Shown: positions 1 to 6,272 of the stretch, in pieces
Layout: the number at the start of each line of letters is the position of its first letter
Numbering within the stretch: position 1 is the stretch's first letter
Source: an uncultured Campylobacter sp.
Lineage (GTDB): Bacteria; Campylobacterota; Campylobacteria; Campylobacterales; Campylobacteraceae
NCBI RefSeq assembly: GCF_938015785.1
Contig: NZ_CALLWC010000027.1
Coordinates: 1-14,532 of the forward strand
DNA: 14,532 nucleotides
Reading direction: 5' to 3'
Translations under genes and position numbers: made by a program
Notes under the pieces: generated by a model
The model's database searches: none
The model's input: only the letters and a program-made list of their open reading frames with translations
Told to the model about the DNA's origin: nothing

Positions 1-48
1 TTTAAAATTTAAAATCTCGCGCTTTATGAAATTTTATTTATGATGTCG

Positions 49-116
49 AAATTTTAAAATTTTGCACGCTATTGTCGCAGCAACTTTTGCGCGACAAAAT
101 TTTAAAATTTTAAATT
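49..116. repeat. AAATTTTAAAATTT palindromic words (two copies)
   Basis: Copies at 49-63 and 96-116 flank the hairpin at 72-97. The word is self-complementary and recurs in other non-coding parts of the window (6063-6077, 6177-6190, 6206-6225). The second copy is a longer run of alternating A4/T4 blocks. These may be only a base-composition habit of the genome, or recurring terminator or protein-binding sites. Their function is not known from the sequence. Confidence 0.6.
72..97. terminator. Hairpin, possible bidirectional terminator
   Basis: TTGTCGC (72-78) pairs perfectly with GCGACAA (91-97). GCA (80-82) and TGC (88-90) extend the stem across a single bulged A79, leaving a 5-base loop ACTTT. 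The + strand continues with AAAATTTT and the - strand with AAAATTTT-rich sequence, so it could end transcription in either direction, but there is no long uninterrupted T tail. It could equally be a structured RNA element. The upstream gene it would serve is outside the window. Confidence 0.45.
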
Positions 117-209
117 CCGCGCCATGATAGAACATGATAGAATTTGAAAATTTATAAAATTTTAAACTGCGAAAACGCCTCGCTAGGCATTAAAATTATC
201 TTAAAATAT

Positions 210-237
210 AATTTAGCTTGCAAGGTTAAGCTAAATT
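210..237. promoter_or_regulatory. Perfect 10-bp inverted repeat before petA promoter
   Basis: AATTTAGCTT (210-219) and AAGCTAAATT (228-237) are exact reverse complements around an 8-base spacer. The element lies directly upstream of the TATAAT box at 244-249 and would overlap any -35 region. That placement suits an operator for a dimeric regulator. A weak terminator of upstream transcription is the alternative, since a short T stretch follows. No known regulator motif is recognised. Confidence 0.4.
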
Positions 238-239
238 TC

Positions 240-249
240 TGCTTATAAT
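240..249 (+). promoter_or_regulatory. Putative sigma70-type promoter for petABC
   Basis: TATAAT at 244-249 is a perfect -10 hexamer, preceded by TG at 240-241 (one base further away than in a classic extended -10). Campylobacter promoters depend on the -10 box and T-rich upstream DNA rather than a strong -35, which agrees with the lack of a clear TTGACA here. Transcription would start near 256, about 60 bases before the petA start codon. It is inferred from pattern and position. Confidence 0.45.
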
Positions 250-316
250 CATATGGATTTAATCTTTATTTGGCTAAAATTGACGCTTGTCAATTTCTTA
301 ATTTGAAAGGATAAAG

Positions 317-823
317 ATGTCTGATCTAAAACAGGATAGACGAGGCTTTATCGGGCTTACTTTCGGCGCGGTTGCCGCTGTGGGTGGCGTTTTCGCACTC
401 GTGGGGATGAAGAAATCGTGGGATCCGCTACCTAGCGTGCGCGCCGCCGGAGTCACTACGGTAGATTTAAGTCCGATCAAAGAGGGCGAGCTTTATCAAA
501 CGCAGTGGCGCAAAAAGCCGATTTTCGTGCTTAAAAAGACTGCCGATATGCCCAAAAATGATGCCCGCGACGTCGTCGTAGGAGATGCTAGATATACGCT
601 TTGCATCGGGCTTTGCACGCATTTAGGCTGTATTCCTAGCTACAAGCCATCGACGCAGCAGTTCATCTGTGCATGTCACGGCGGGATTTTCGATGCTAAC
701 GGCGTAAACGTATTCGGTCCGCCGCCGCGTCCTATGGATATACCGCCCTTTAAAATCGACGGAACGAAACTCGTTTTAGGCGAAGAGGGCCCCGAATACC
801 AAGCCCTAAAGCAGAAAGCATAG
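317..823 (+). CDS. petA: Ubiquinol-cytochrome c reductase Rieske iron-sulfur subunit
   Basis: This is the 2Fe-2S subunit of the cytochrome bc1 complex; it takes an electron from quinol and passes it to the c-type cytochrome on the periplasmic side. The 168-residue protein starts with a twin-arginine signal/anchor (DRRGFIGLT at 7-15, then a hydrophobic stretch to about 31), so it is probably exported folded by Tat and kept as a membrane anchor. The Rieske boxes are CTHLGC (100-105) and CACHGG (118-123): by family rule C100, H102, C118 and H121 bind the cluster and C105-C120 form the disulfide. The Pro loop FGPPPRP (133-139) is present. An extra Cys is at 96. The start is supported by AAAGGA at 306-311. 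Its stop codon lies inside the ribosome site of petB. Confidence 0.95.
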   Translation: MSDLKQDRRGFIGLTFGAVAAVGGVFALVGMKKSWDPLPSVRAAGVTTVDLSPIKEGELYQTQWRKKPIFVLKKTADMPKNDARDVVVGDARYTLCIGLCTHLGCIPSYKPSTQQFICACHGGIFDANGVNVFGPPPRPMDIPPFKIDGTKLVLGEEGPEYQALKQKA

Positions 824-832
824 GAGGCGCAG

Positions 833-2092
833 ATGGCACATATAAGAAAAGCTACGGGAGTTTGGGATTGGTTCGACCAAAGGCTCGCCGTAACGAAATT
901 TTTCAAGGTGATGGTAAGCGAGTATTGGATTCCTAAAAATATCAGCTTCCTTTGGGCGATGGGCGTTATTTCGATGACGCTATTTATAGTTTTGTTCGTT
1001 AGTGGACTAATGCTCGTGATGTATTATAAGCCGGATGTAAATTTAGCATTTGATAGCGTAAATTTCACGATTATGAAGGAGGTCGAATACGGCTGGCTAT
1101 GGCGACATATCCACGCAGTATCGGCATCGGTTGTATTTTTGATCTTATACATTCATACTTTAGTAGCTATATATTACCGCTCGTATAAGCAAGGACGAGA
1201 GATGATTTGGGTAAGCGGAATGCTGCTTTTCATCATCTTTTCGGCTGAGGCTTTTAGCGGCTATATGCTTCCATGGGGGCAAATGAGCTACTGGGCAGCG
1301 ATGGTTATTACTAATCTTTTTGGTGGAATTCCAGTAGTTGGCGATGCAATAGTCGAATGGATTCGCGGCGATTATGCTGTTAGTGATCCGACGCTGACGC
1401 GATTTTTTATGCTTCACGTCTGTTTACTGCCTCTCGTGGTGGTTGCGGTGCTGGCGGTGCATTTCTATTCGCTTAGATTTCCGCATGTAAATAACCTAGA
1501 CGGCGAGGAGATTGACTTTGAGCTCGAGGGTGAGAAGTATCTGCAGGGCAAAACTAGCGAAAGCAAGGTAATTCCGTTTTGGCCGGGCTTTTTGGCGAAG
1601 GATTTTTTCTACGTCAGTATCTTTATGATATTTTTCTTTTATCTGGTCGGCTTTCACTTCGATTTTGCGATGGATCCGATAAATTTCGAGCCGGCAAACA
1701 GCCTCAAAACCCCGACGCATATCTATCCGGAGTGGTACTTCCTCTGGGAATATGAAATTCTGCGCGGATTTTACTTCGACGTAGGACCGCTTAAGGCCGC
1801 CGACATCGGGCTTATCGCATTTGCATTCGCCGGAGTTTCGTTATTTTTCATACCGCTATTTGATCGCAGTAGCGTAGTAGCACCCGCGCACAAAAACAAG
1901 GCGTTTTTCATTTGGTTTTGGGTCTTAGTGATAGATATGATCCTGCTTAGCCTCTTCGGCAAGCTTCCTGCAGACGGCGCGGAGCTTGGTATCGAAAATA
2001 AATACTGGGGCTTTGCTTTATCAATCATCTATATCGGATTGCTTGTCGTAGTGCTTCCGTTAATTACAATCGCAGAAAGAAAGAGGGTCTAG
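833..2092 (+). CDS. petB: Cytochrome b subunit of the bc1 complex
   Basis: This is the membrane core of the bc1 complex, carrying two haems b and the quinol oxidation and reduction sites. The 419-residue protein is highly hydrophobic. Haem ligands are H94 and H108 in the second helix and H195 and H210 in the fourth. The second pair is 15 apart, the spacing of chloroplast-type cytochrome b6; mitochondrial cytochrome b has 14. The Qo-site motif PEWY is at 299-302, and the GYMLPWGQMSYW segment (143-154) is typical. One polypeptide carries both the b6-like and the subunit IV-like halves. A very strong ribosome site AGGAGG (822-827) overlaps the petA stop codon, so the two genes are probably co-translated. 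petC follows 2 bases after the stop. Confidence 0.95.
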   Translation: MAHIRKATGVWDWFDQRLAVTKFFKVMVSEYWIPKNISFLWAMGVISMTLFIVLFVSGLMLVMYYKPDVNLAFDSVNFTIMKEVEYGWLWRHIHAVSASVVFLILYIHTLVAIYYRSYKQGREMIWVSGMLLFIIFSAEAFSGYMLPWGQMSYWAAMVITNLFGGIPVVGDAIVEWIRGDYAVSDPTLTRFFMLHVCLLPLVVVAVLAVHFYSLRFPHVNNLDGEEIDFELEGEKYLQGKTSESKVIPFWPGFLAKDFFYVSIFMIFFFYLVGFHFDFAMDPINFEPANSLKTPTHIYPEWYFLWEYEILRGFYFDVGPLKAADIGLIAFAFAGVSLFFIPLFDRSSVVAPAHKNKAFFIWFWVLVIDMILLSLFGKLPADGAELGIENKYWGFALSIIYIGLLVVVLPLITIAERKRV

Positions 2093-2094
2093 CC

Positions 2095-3198
2095 ATGAAA
2101 GAGATAAGAACCCTAATCTTGGTGCTTTTTTGTGTGGGAATTTTATACTGGTTTATTGAGCCTTATGCTCATACTAAGCTTAGTCCGCACACCGATCCGG
2201 TAAATTACGATTTTGCAGCAGGCGATACGGCTTTAGCTGCGCATAACGTAGCCGCAGCAGAAAGCGCTTTGGCCGCAGCTGAAAAGGGCGGAGATGAGAC
2301 GATGATAAAAAATTCTAAAAAAGCCCTTGCCAGCGCGAAAGAGCAACAAGACAAAACGGTGCTTTTTTGGGACGAGATAAATAAAATAGATCTTAGCAAA
2401 GGCGATGCCGTGCGCGGCGCCGAAACCTTTACAAATGCAGGCTGCACCGCATGTCATGGAGTAAAAAGTGCAAATATCCCCGCCCCTATGGACGCAGCAA
2501 GCGCTAGTGCCGCATACGGCGTCAATCCTCCGGATCTTAGCAGCGCAGGCTATCTATACACCGATAAATTCTTAGCTGCACTCATCAAAAATCCGATCAT
2601 GGCTCTTAAGCTAGATCAGAAATTTGGCGACGAAAAACCTTTTCCGATGCCCGGGTTTTTCGGTGCGGGCGGTGATCTAAATCAAGAGATCGCCGATATC
2701 GTAGCCTATCTAAAGTCGCTCACTCCTAGCGAGGATAAGCTAATTGCCTCTGAGGCTGCTGCTAGCGGTATCAAGCAAGGCACCGAACTAAATGAAGCGC
2801 AGAAAAAATTCCTTTTAAGCAAGGCGGTTTTTGAGGATGCTTGTCTAAGATGCCACGACGTCAAATATGATAAGCTCTTTGCATCCAGCGATAGGGCTAG
2901 CCTGGCTGCGTATATGGGCTCGACGCCTCCTGATCTTTCGATGATGATCCGTTCTAAAGGCGCCAACTATCTACACGAGTTTATCAATGATACGCAAAAG
3001 AAGCTTCCAGGCACTTCGATGCCGCGCGTAGGCTTGAACGAAAACGCTGAAGCCAAGGTCGTGGAATATCTAGCTGACGTAGGCGATAGCAAAAAAGCCG
3101 AGCGTGAAGCTACAACCATAAATATTATGATTTATTTCTTGATCCTTTCTGTTTTTGCAGGTCTTTGGAAAAGCAAAATTTGGTCGAAACTTCATTAA
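2095..3198 (+). CDS. petC: Membrane-anchored dihaem cytochrome c of the bc1 complex
   Basis: This takes the place of cytochrome c1 in the epsilonproteobacterial bc1 complex and passes electrons from the Rieske protein to periplasmic carriers. The 367-residue protein has two CxxCH haem sites, CTACH (117-121) and CLRCH (250-254), each starting one of two class I cytochrome c domains. Likely distal Met ligands are M175 (FPMPG) and M319 (TSMP). A membrane helix lies near each end (about 6-21 and 340-357), so both ends are anchored. An Ala/Lys-rich, probably helical stretch (about 40-88) separates the first helix from the first haem domain. The ribosome site AGAGGG (2082-2087) is inside petB. A stem-loop follows the stop. 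Two haem sites rule out an ordinary single-haem c1. Confidence 0.92.
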   Translation: MKEIRTLILVLFCVGILYWFIEPYAHTKLSPHTDPVNYDFAAGDTALAAHNVAAAESALAAAEKGGDETMIKNSKKALASAKEQQDKTVLFWDEINKIDLSKGDAVRGAETFTNAGCTACHGVKSANIPAPMDAASASAAYGVNPPDLSSAGYLYTDKFLAALIKNPIMALKLDQKFGDEKPFPMPGFFGAGGDLNQEIADIVAYLKSLTPSEDKLIASEAAASGIKQGTELNEAQKKFLLSKAVFEDACLRCHDVKYDKLFASSDRASLAAYMGSTPPDLSMMIRSKGANYLHEFINDTQKKLPGTSMPRVGLNENAEAKVVEYLADVGDSKKAEREATTINIMIYFLILSVFAGLWKSKIWSKLH

Positions 3199-3205
3199 AA
3201 TTTTA

Positions 3206-3229
3206 GCGGTCGGAGTAAAATCCGACTGC
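3206..3229 (+). terminator. Stem-loop after petC
   Basis: GCGGTCGGA (3206-3214) pairs with TCCGACTGC (3221-3229) through 9 pairs including one G-U, around the loop GTAAAA. It starts 8 bases after the petC stop codon, which suits the end of the petABC operon. The sequence after it (CATTTAAAATT) is T-poor, so termination may be partial. AAAATTTTAGCGG, which leads into the stem, is a word that recurs elsewhere in the window. Confidence 0.6.
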
Positions 3230-3360
3230 CATTTAAAATTCCGTCATATCCTAAATTCTATTAAATTCCATCTATCAAAAAGCTCTTGCAATTGAGAATT
3301 TAGCCGCTTTCGTGCTTTATGATAACCGCTTTTTTTATTACTTTTTAAGATTTTTCTACA

Positions 3361-3366
3361 TATAAT
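3361..3366 (+). promoter_or_regulatory. Putative -10 box for the FTR1-p19 operon
   Basis: TATAAT at 3361-3366 follows a strongly T-rich stretch (3331-3357), the typical look of Campylobacter vegetative promoters. A second, weaker candidate is TATAAA at 3392-3397. In C. jejuni the p19 locus is known to be iron-regulated through Fur. The AT-rich DNA around 3361-3390 could hold a Fur site, but no convincing match to a Fur box can be read. Leader length would be about 45 bases. Confidence 0.4.
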
Positions 3367-3417
3367 TGTTACTTAATTTTGAAATTTAATGTATAAATTT
3401 AACTTAAGAAGGTTCAG

Positions 3418-5349
3418 ATGAAATTTTTTAAATTTGCGATTTTGGCTCTTATTTTTCCATTTTGCATGTTGCTGGCGCAGACCGATTATCGCGCCGAAGC
3501 GGCGGCGATTAAAGAAAAATTTGCCCAGGCGGTTAAATTTTATGTAGACGGCAATAACTCGGAGGCCAGAAAGATAACCCAAGAGGCGTATTTCGGGCAT
3601 TTTGAAAATTTAGAAGCCGGCATTCGCATAAATTTAAGTCAGAAAAAATCCTACGATATGGAGAAGCAATTCGGCGATATCCGTAAAGCGATCAAAGCTG
3701 AAAAGCCTCTAAATGAGATCCAAGCAATGATCGATAATCTAAATCGCGAGATTGACGAGGTTCTGCCTGTGATTGAATCTGGTCATCGTCTCGTAGCCGA
3801 GTATCAAGACGGAGGCGATGGCAGCACTTCTGCGCCAGCCTCAGGCGGGAATTCCGCAGCATCCGGTACAACTTCGCCGTGGATGAGCGTCTATACGGAA
3901 TTTAAGACTGAGCTGGATAACGCTAAAGCTGCGTTTGATAAGAAAGACGCTGCTGCGCTAAAAGCTGCGCTAAATCGCGCGAAATTTGATATCTACCGCA
4001 ACGAACGCCTAGAGGAAGCGGTACGAAAATATGTCTCATCTCAGACCGATCAATCAATCCAGCAAATCATCGGAAATCTCTTGCGCGAGGATGCAGATAC
4101 GGACAAATCAAAATTTGACGAAGCGATAAACGCTCTAGATAATCTAGCATTAAAAGCCGTAAATGATTTGCCGCAAGAAAGCTACTCCATAGCGCCACAG
4201 ACTGCGTTAGCACAAAGCGATACTAGCGAAGATGAGGGCAAGGATTTTACGCCGATTGTGCAAAATATCAAGGATAAGATGGCTAAGGTTTTGCAGCTTT
4301 ACGAGAGCGGCAAGGTTGATGATGCGATCGACGAGAGCGGTAATATCTACTTTGATGAATACGAAGAGAGCGGCATGGAGAATATCGTCGGTGCTAAAAA
4401 TACTCAGCTTAAGCTAGACACCGAAGCAAGTTTTAATAAAATTTCAGCTCTTATGCGCGCGGGCGCTTCCAAAGAGCAGATTGTAGCGGCGCAAAATAAG
4501 CTATTTGATCAGCTTACCCAAAGCCTAGAGCTAACGAAGAAATCAAGCAATTGGGATCTATTCTTATACGCGTTTATCATCATCTTGCGTGAAGGATTTG
4601 AAGCGCTCATTATCGTAGCCGCAGTCATCGCTCTACTTATAAAATCAGGCAATTCAAAGCACCTAAATATCGTTTACAGCGCTCTTGGCGTCGCGGTTGT
4701 GCTAAGTATCGCTACGGCTTACGGGCTGAATTATATCTTTGGTAGCGAAAATGCAGGGCAAACGCGCGAAGTGATGGAGGGCGCGGTGATGTTAATCGCC
4801 GTGGTGCTGTTATTTTACGTGGGCTTTTGGCTTCTTTCAAATGCAAGCTCCAAAAAGTGGAGCGCCTATATCCAAGGTCAAATTTCAAGCAGCCTAAGCT
4901 CGGGCGATAGCAAGATGCTTTGGTGGACGGTGTTTTTAGCGGTTTATCGCGAGGGTGCAGAGACTGTGCTATTTTATCTGGCACTACTTTTCGATGCTAA
5001 AAGTCCGGCAGCCACCAGCATGGTAGCAGCAGGCTTCGTAGCGGGTCTGGCGGCTCTTATCATAGTTTATATCGTCATCAAAAAATTCTCGCTTAAAATC
5101 GCTATCAAGCCGTTCTTCATCGCTACATCGGTCATTATCTTTTATATGTCCGTCGTATTTGTGGGCAAGGGCGTGATGGAGCTAGTCGAGGGCAAGGTAT
5201 TTGTGCCTACCGTAATAGATGGGCTTCCAACGATTACGTGGATCGGATTTTATCCTTACGTCCAGAGCCTCGTGCCGCAGGCGGTGATGATCGTGCTTCT
5301 AATCGCAGGAATTTTAATCTTAAAAAACAAGCAAAGAAACAAATCTTAA
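3418..5349 (+). CDS. FTR1-family iron permease with large periplasmic domain
   Basis: This is an inner-membrane iron importer of the FTR1/FetM type (Cj1658-like), working with P19. The 643-residue protein has a signal peptide (about 1-20), a long periplasmic region (about 21-378), then roughly seven membrane helices. The two family-defining REGxE motifs are REGFE (391-395) and REGAE (511-515); the Glu residues are thought to carry the iron through the membrane. An additional EVMEG is at 451-455. The periplasmic part appears to hold three related helical units (about 23-117, 157-252 and 276-375) separated by linkers rich in Ser/Gly/Ala/Thr and in acidic residues. The start is supported by AGAAGG (3407-3412), 5 bases before ATG. 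p19 begins 14 bases after the stop, so they form one operon. In E. coli and Yersinia relatives the gene is called fetM. Confidence 0.92.
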   Translation: MKFFKFAILALIFPFCMLLAQTDYRAEAAAIKEKFAQAVKFYVDGNNSEARKITQEAYFGHFENLEAGIRINLSQKKSYDMEKQFGDIRKAIKAEKPLNEIQAMIDNLNREIDEVLPVIESGHRLVAEYQDGGDGSTSAPASGGNSAASGTTSPWMSVYTEFKTELDNAKAAFDKKDAAALKAALNRAKFDIYRNERLEEAVRKYVSSQTDQSIQQIIGNLLREDADTDKSKFDEAINALDNLALKAVNDLPQESYSIAPQTALAQSDTSEDEGKDFTPIVQNIKDKMAKVLQLYESGKVDDAIDESGNIYFDEYEESGMENIVGAKNTQLKLDTEASFNKISALMRAGASKEQIVAAQNKLFDQLTQSLELTKKSSNWDLFLYAFIIILREGFEALIIVAAVIALLIKSGNSKHLNIVYSALGVAVVLSIATAYGLNYIFGSENAGQTREVMEGAVMLIAVVLLFYVGFWLLSNASSKKWSAYIQGQISSSLSSGDSKMLWWTVFLAVYREGAETVLFYLALLFDAKSPAATSMVAAGFVAGLAALIIVYIVIKKFSLKIAIKPFFIATSVIIFYMSVVFVGKGVMELVEGKVFVPTVIDGLPTITWIGFYPYVQSLVPQAVMIVLLIAGILILKNKQRNKS

Positions 5350-5363
5350 TAAGGAGAGAAAAG

Positions 5364-5885
5364 ATGAAAAAGATTTTTTCAGGTATGTTGGCGCTAAGCC
5401 TAGCCTCTGTTATAGCAATGGCGGGAGAGCATCCAATCGGAGAGCCTATCGAGCAAAATGGAATGGAGATCGCCGCAGTTTATCTTCAGCCTATCGATAT
5501 GGAGCCTAAAGGCATCGATCTAGCTCCTAGCAAAGCGGACATCCACCTTGAGGCGGATATCCACGCTATCAAAGGCAACGCAAACGGATTTGGCGAGGGC
5601 GAGTGGATCCCTTACCTAAAGATCGCTTACGTGCTTAAAAACCTAGATACCGGCAAGATTCAAAAGGGAAATTTCATGCCGATGGTAGCTAGCGACGGCC
5701 CTCACTACGGCGCCAATATCAAGATGGTAAACGGTGTAGGCAACTACGAGCTAACCTACAACATCGAAAATCCAAGCGCCAACGGATTCGGTCGCCACGC
5801 AGACAAAGCGACCGGCGTAGGCAAATGGTGGGAGCCGTTCTCAGTTAAATATACCTTCCAATACACAGGCGCTCCTAAAGAGTAA
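5364..5885 (+). CDS. p19: P19 periplasmic iron-transport-associated protein
   Basis: This periplasmic copper- and iron-binding protein (Tp34/FetP family) partners the FTR1 permease. The start chosen is ATG 5364, with AAGGAG at 5351-5356. A longer reading from 5238 overlaps the permease gene and has no signal peptide at its start, so it is rejected. The 173-residue product has a signal peptide cleaved around 19-21 (ASVIAMAGEH). Conserved metal-site residues by family pattern are H61 and E63 in DIHLEADIH, M107 and H114 in MVASDGPHYG, and probably H145 in GRHADK. NGFGEGEWIPYLKI (74-87) is also typical. Known P19 proteins are dimers with a Cu site and a nearby iron site. Length is normal for the family. 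A hairpin follows the stop. Confidence 0.95.
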   Translation: MKKIFSGMLALSLASVIAMAGEHPIGEPIEQNGMEIAAVYLQPIDMEPKGIDLAPSKADIHLEADIHAIKGNANGFGEGEWIPYLKIAYVLKNLDTGKIQKGNFMPMVASDGPHYGANIKMVNGVGNYELTYNIENPSANGFGRHADKATGVGKWWEPFSVKYTFQYTGAPKE

Positions 5886-5894
5886 ATCGTAGCA

Positions 5895-5923
5895 GGCTCC
5901 GCCGAGTCCGTTTTGGCGGAGCT
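5895..5923 (+). terminator. Stem-loop after p19
   Basis: GCTCCGCC (5896-5903) and GGCGGAGC (5915-5922) pair perfectly, with an extra G-U pair outside, around an 11-base loop. It lies 9 bases past the p19 stop codon. No T tail follows, so it may slow or partly end transcription, or protect the 3' end of the FTR1-p19 message, instead of acting as a complete terminator. This would allow p19 to be expressed more than the genes after it. Confidence 0.55.
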
Positions 5924-6272
5924 CTAGCGGTATTGGGTTTAGCCGCACGCTTTAAATTTAAGGCGGTTACTTTAGCCCGTTTAAATTTGCCACTACGCCG
6001 CAGCCAAAGCGCATCGTTTTTGCTTTAATGCGTTTAAGCTTACGAATCTTTTTAGCTGCGGCAAAATTTTAAAATTTAGCGCACCGCAAGGACGAGATAA
6101 AACCAAAGCAATAGCGAGGCGAAATTTTTCTTTGCGGGCGGCTCTTGACGCTGCAAATTTTTTGCAAGCGGATTTGAAATTTTAAAATTTACAAAATGGC
6201 GTAGGTTTTAAAATTTTAAAATTTAAGCAATTATAGGCGATTTACGCGCATTAGGCTCGATGAGGATTTTTG
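5924..6272 (+). other. Long gap inside the iron cluster, with a nested stem-loop
   Basis: No gene is seen. GCCGCAGC (5997-6004) pairs perfectly with GCTGCGGC (6055-6062). Within it, AAAGCGCAT (6006-6014) and ATGCGTTT (about 6028-6035) form an inner stem with one bulge, giving a nested structure of about 66 bases followed at once by AAAATTTTAAAATTT. This could be a terminator, a small RNA or a leader element. A weak -10-like TATAGG lies at 6232-6237. TGAGGA at 6261-6266 is the ribosome site of the next gene. Nothing identifies a known riboswitch or RNA family. Confidence 0.4.
6063..6225. repeat. AAATTTTAAAATTT palindromic words (three copies)
   Basis: Copies lie at 6063-6077, 6177-6190 and 6206-6225, the last a longer A4/T4 run. 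They are the same word seen at 49-116 and are confined here to the non-coding gap. Their role is unknown. Confidence 0.55.

Larger units (their letters stand above)
1..316. other. Intergenic region upstream of petA
   Basis: No convincing coding sequence is visible on either strand; all frames are stopped often. The region is AT-rich and holds two AAATTTTAAAATTT-type palindromes (49-63, 96-116), a strong hairpin (72-97), a short direct repeat of CATGATAGAA near 122-143, a 10-bp perfect inverted repeat (210-237) and a likely promoter (240-249) for the petABC operon. The gene that precedes it lies outside the window. Confidence 0.7.

Noticed and set aside
3361..3390. Possible Fur box before the FTR1 gene
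   Set aside because: Only scattered agreement with the Fur palindrome can be seen; AT-rich DNA gives such matches by chance.
5238..5363. N-terminal extension of the P19 reading frame upstream of ATG 5364
   Set aside because: It overlaps the FTR1 gene and lacks a ribosome site, while ATG 5364 has AAGGAG at good spacing and gives a proper signal peptide.
6270..6272. TTG as the start of the DUF2318 gene
   Set aside because: The ribosome site TGAGGA would be only 3 bases away; ATG 6273 gives normal spacing.
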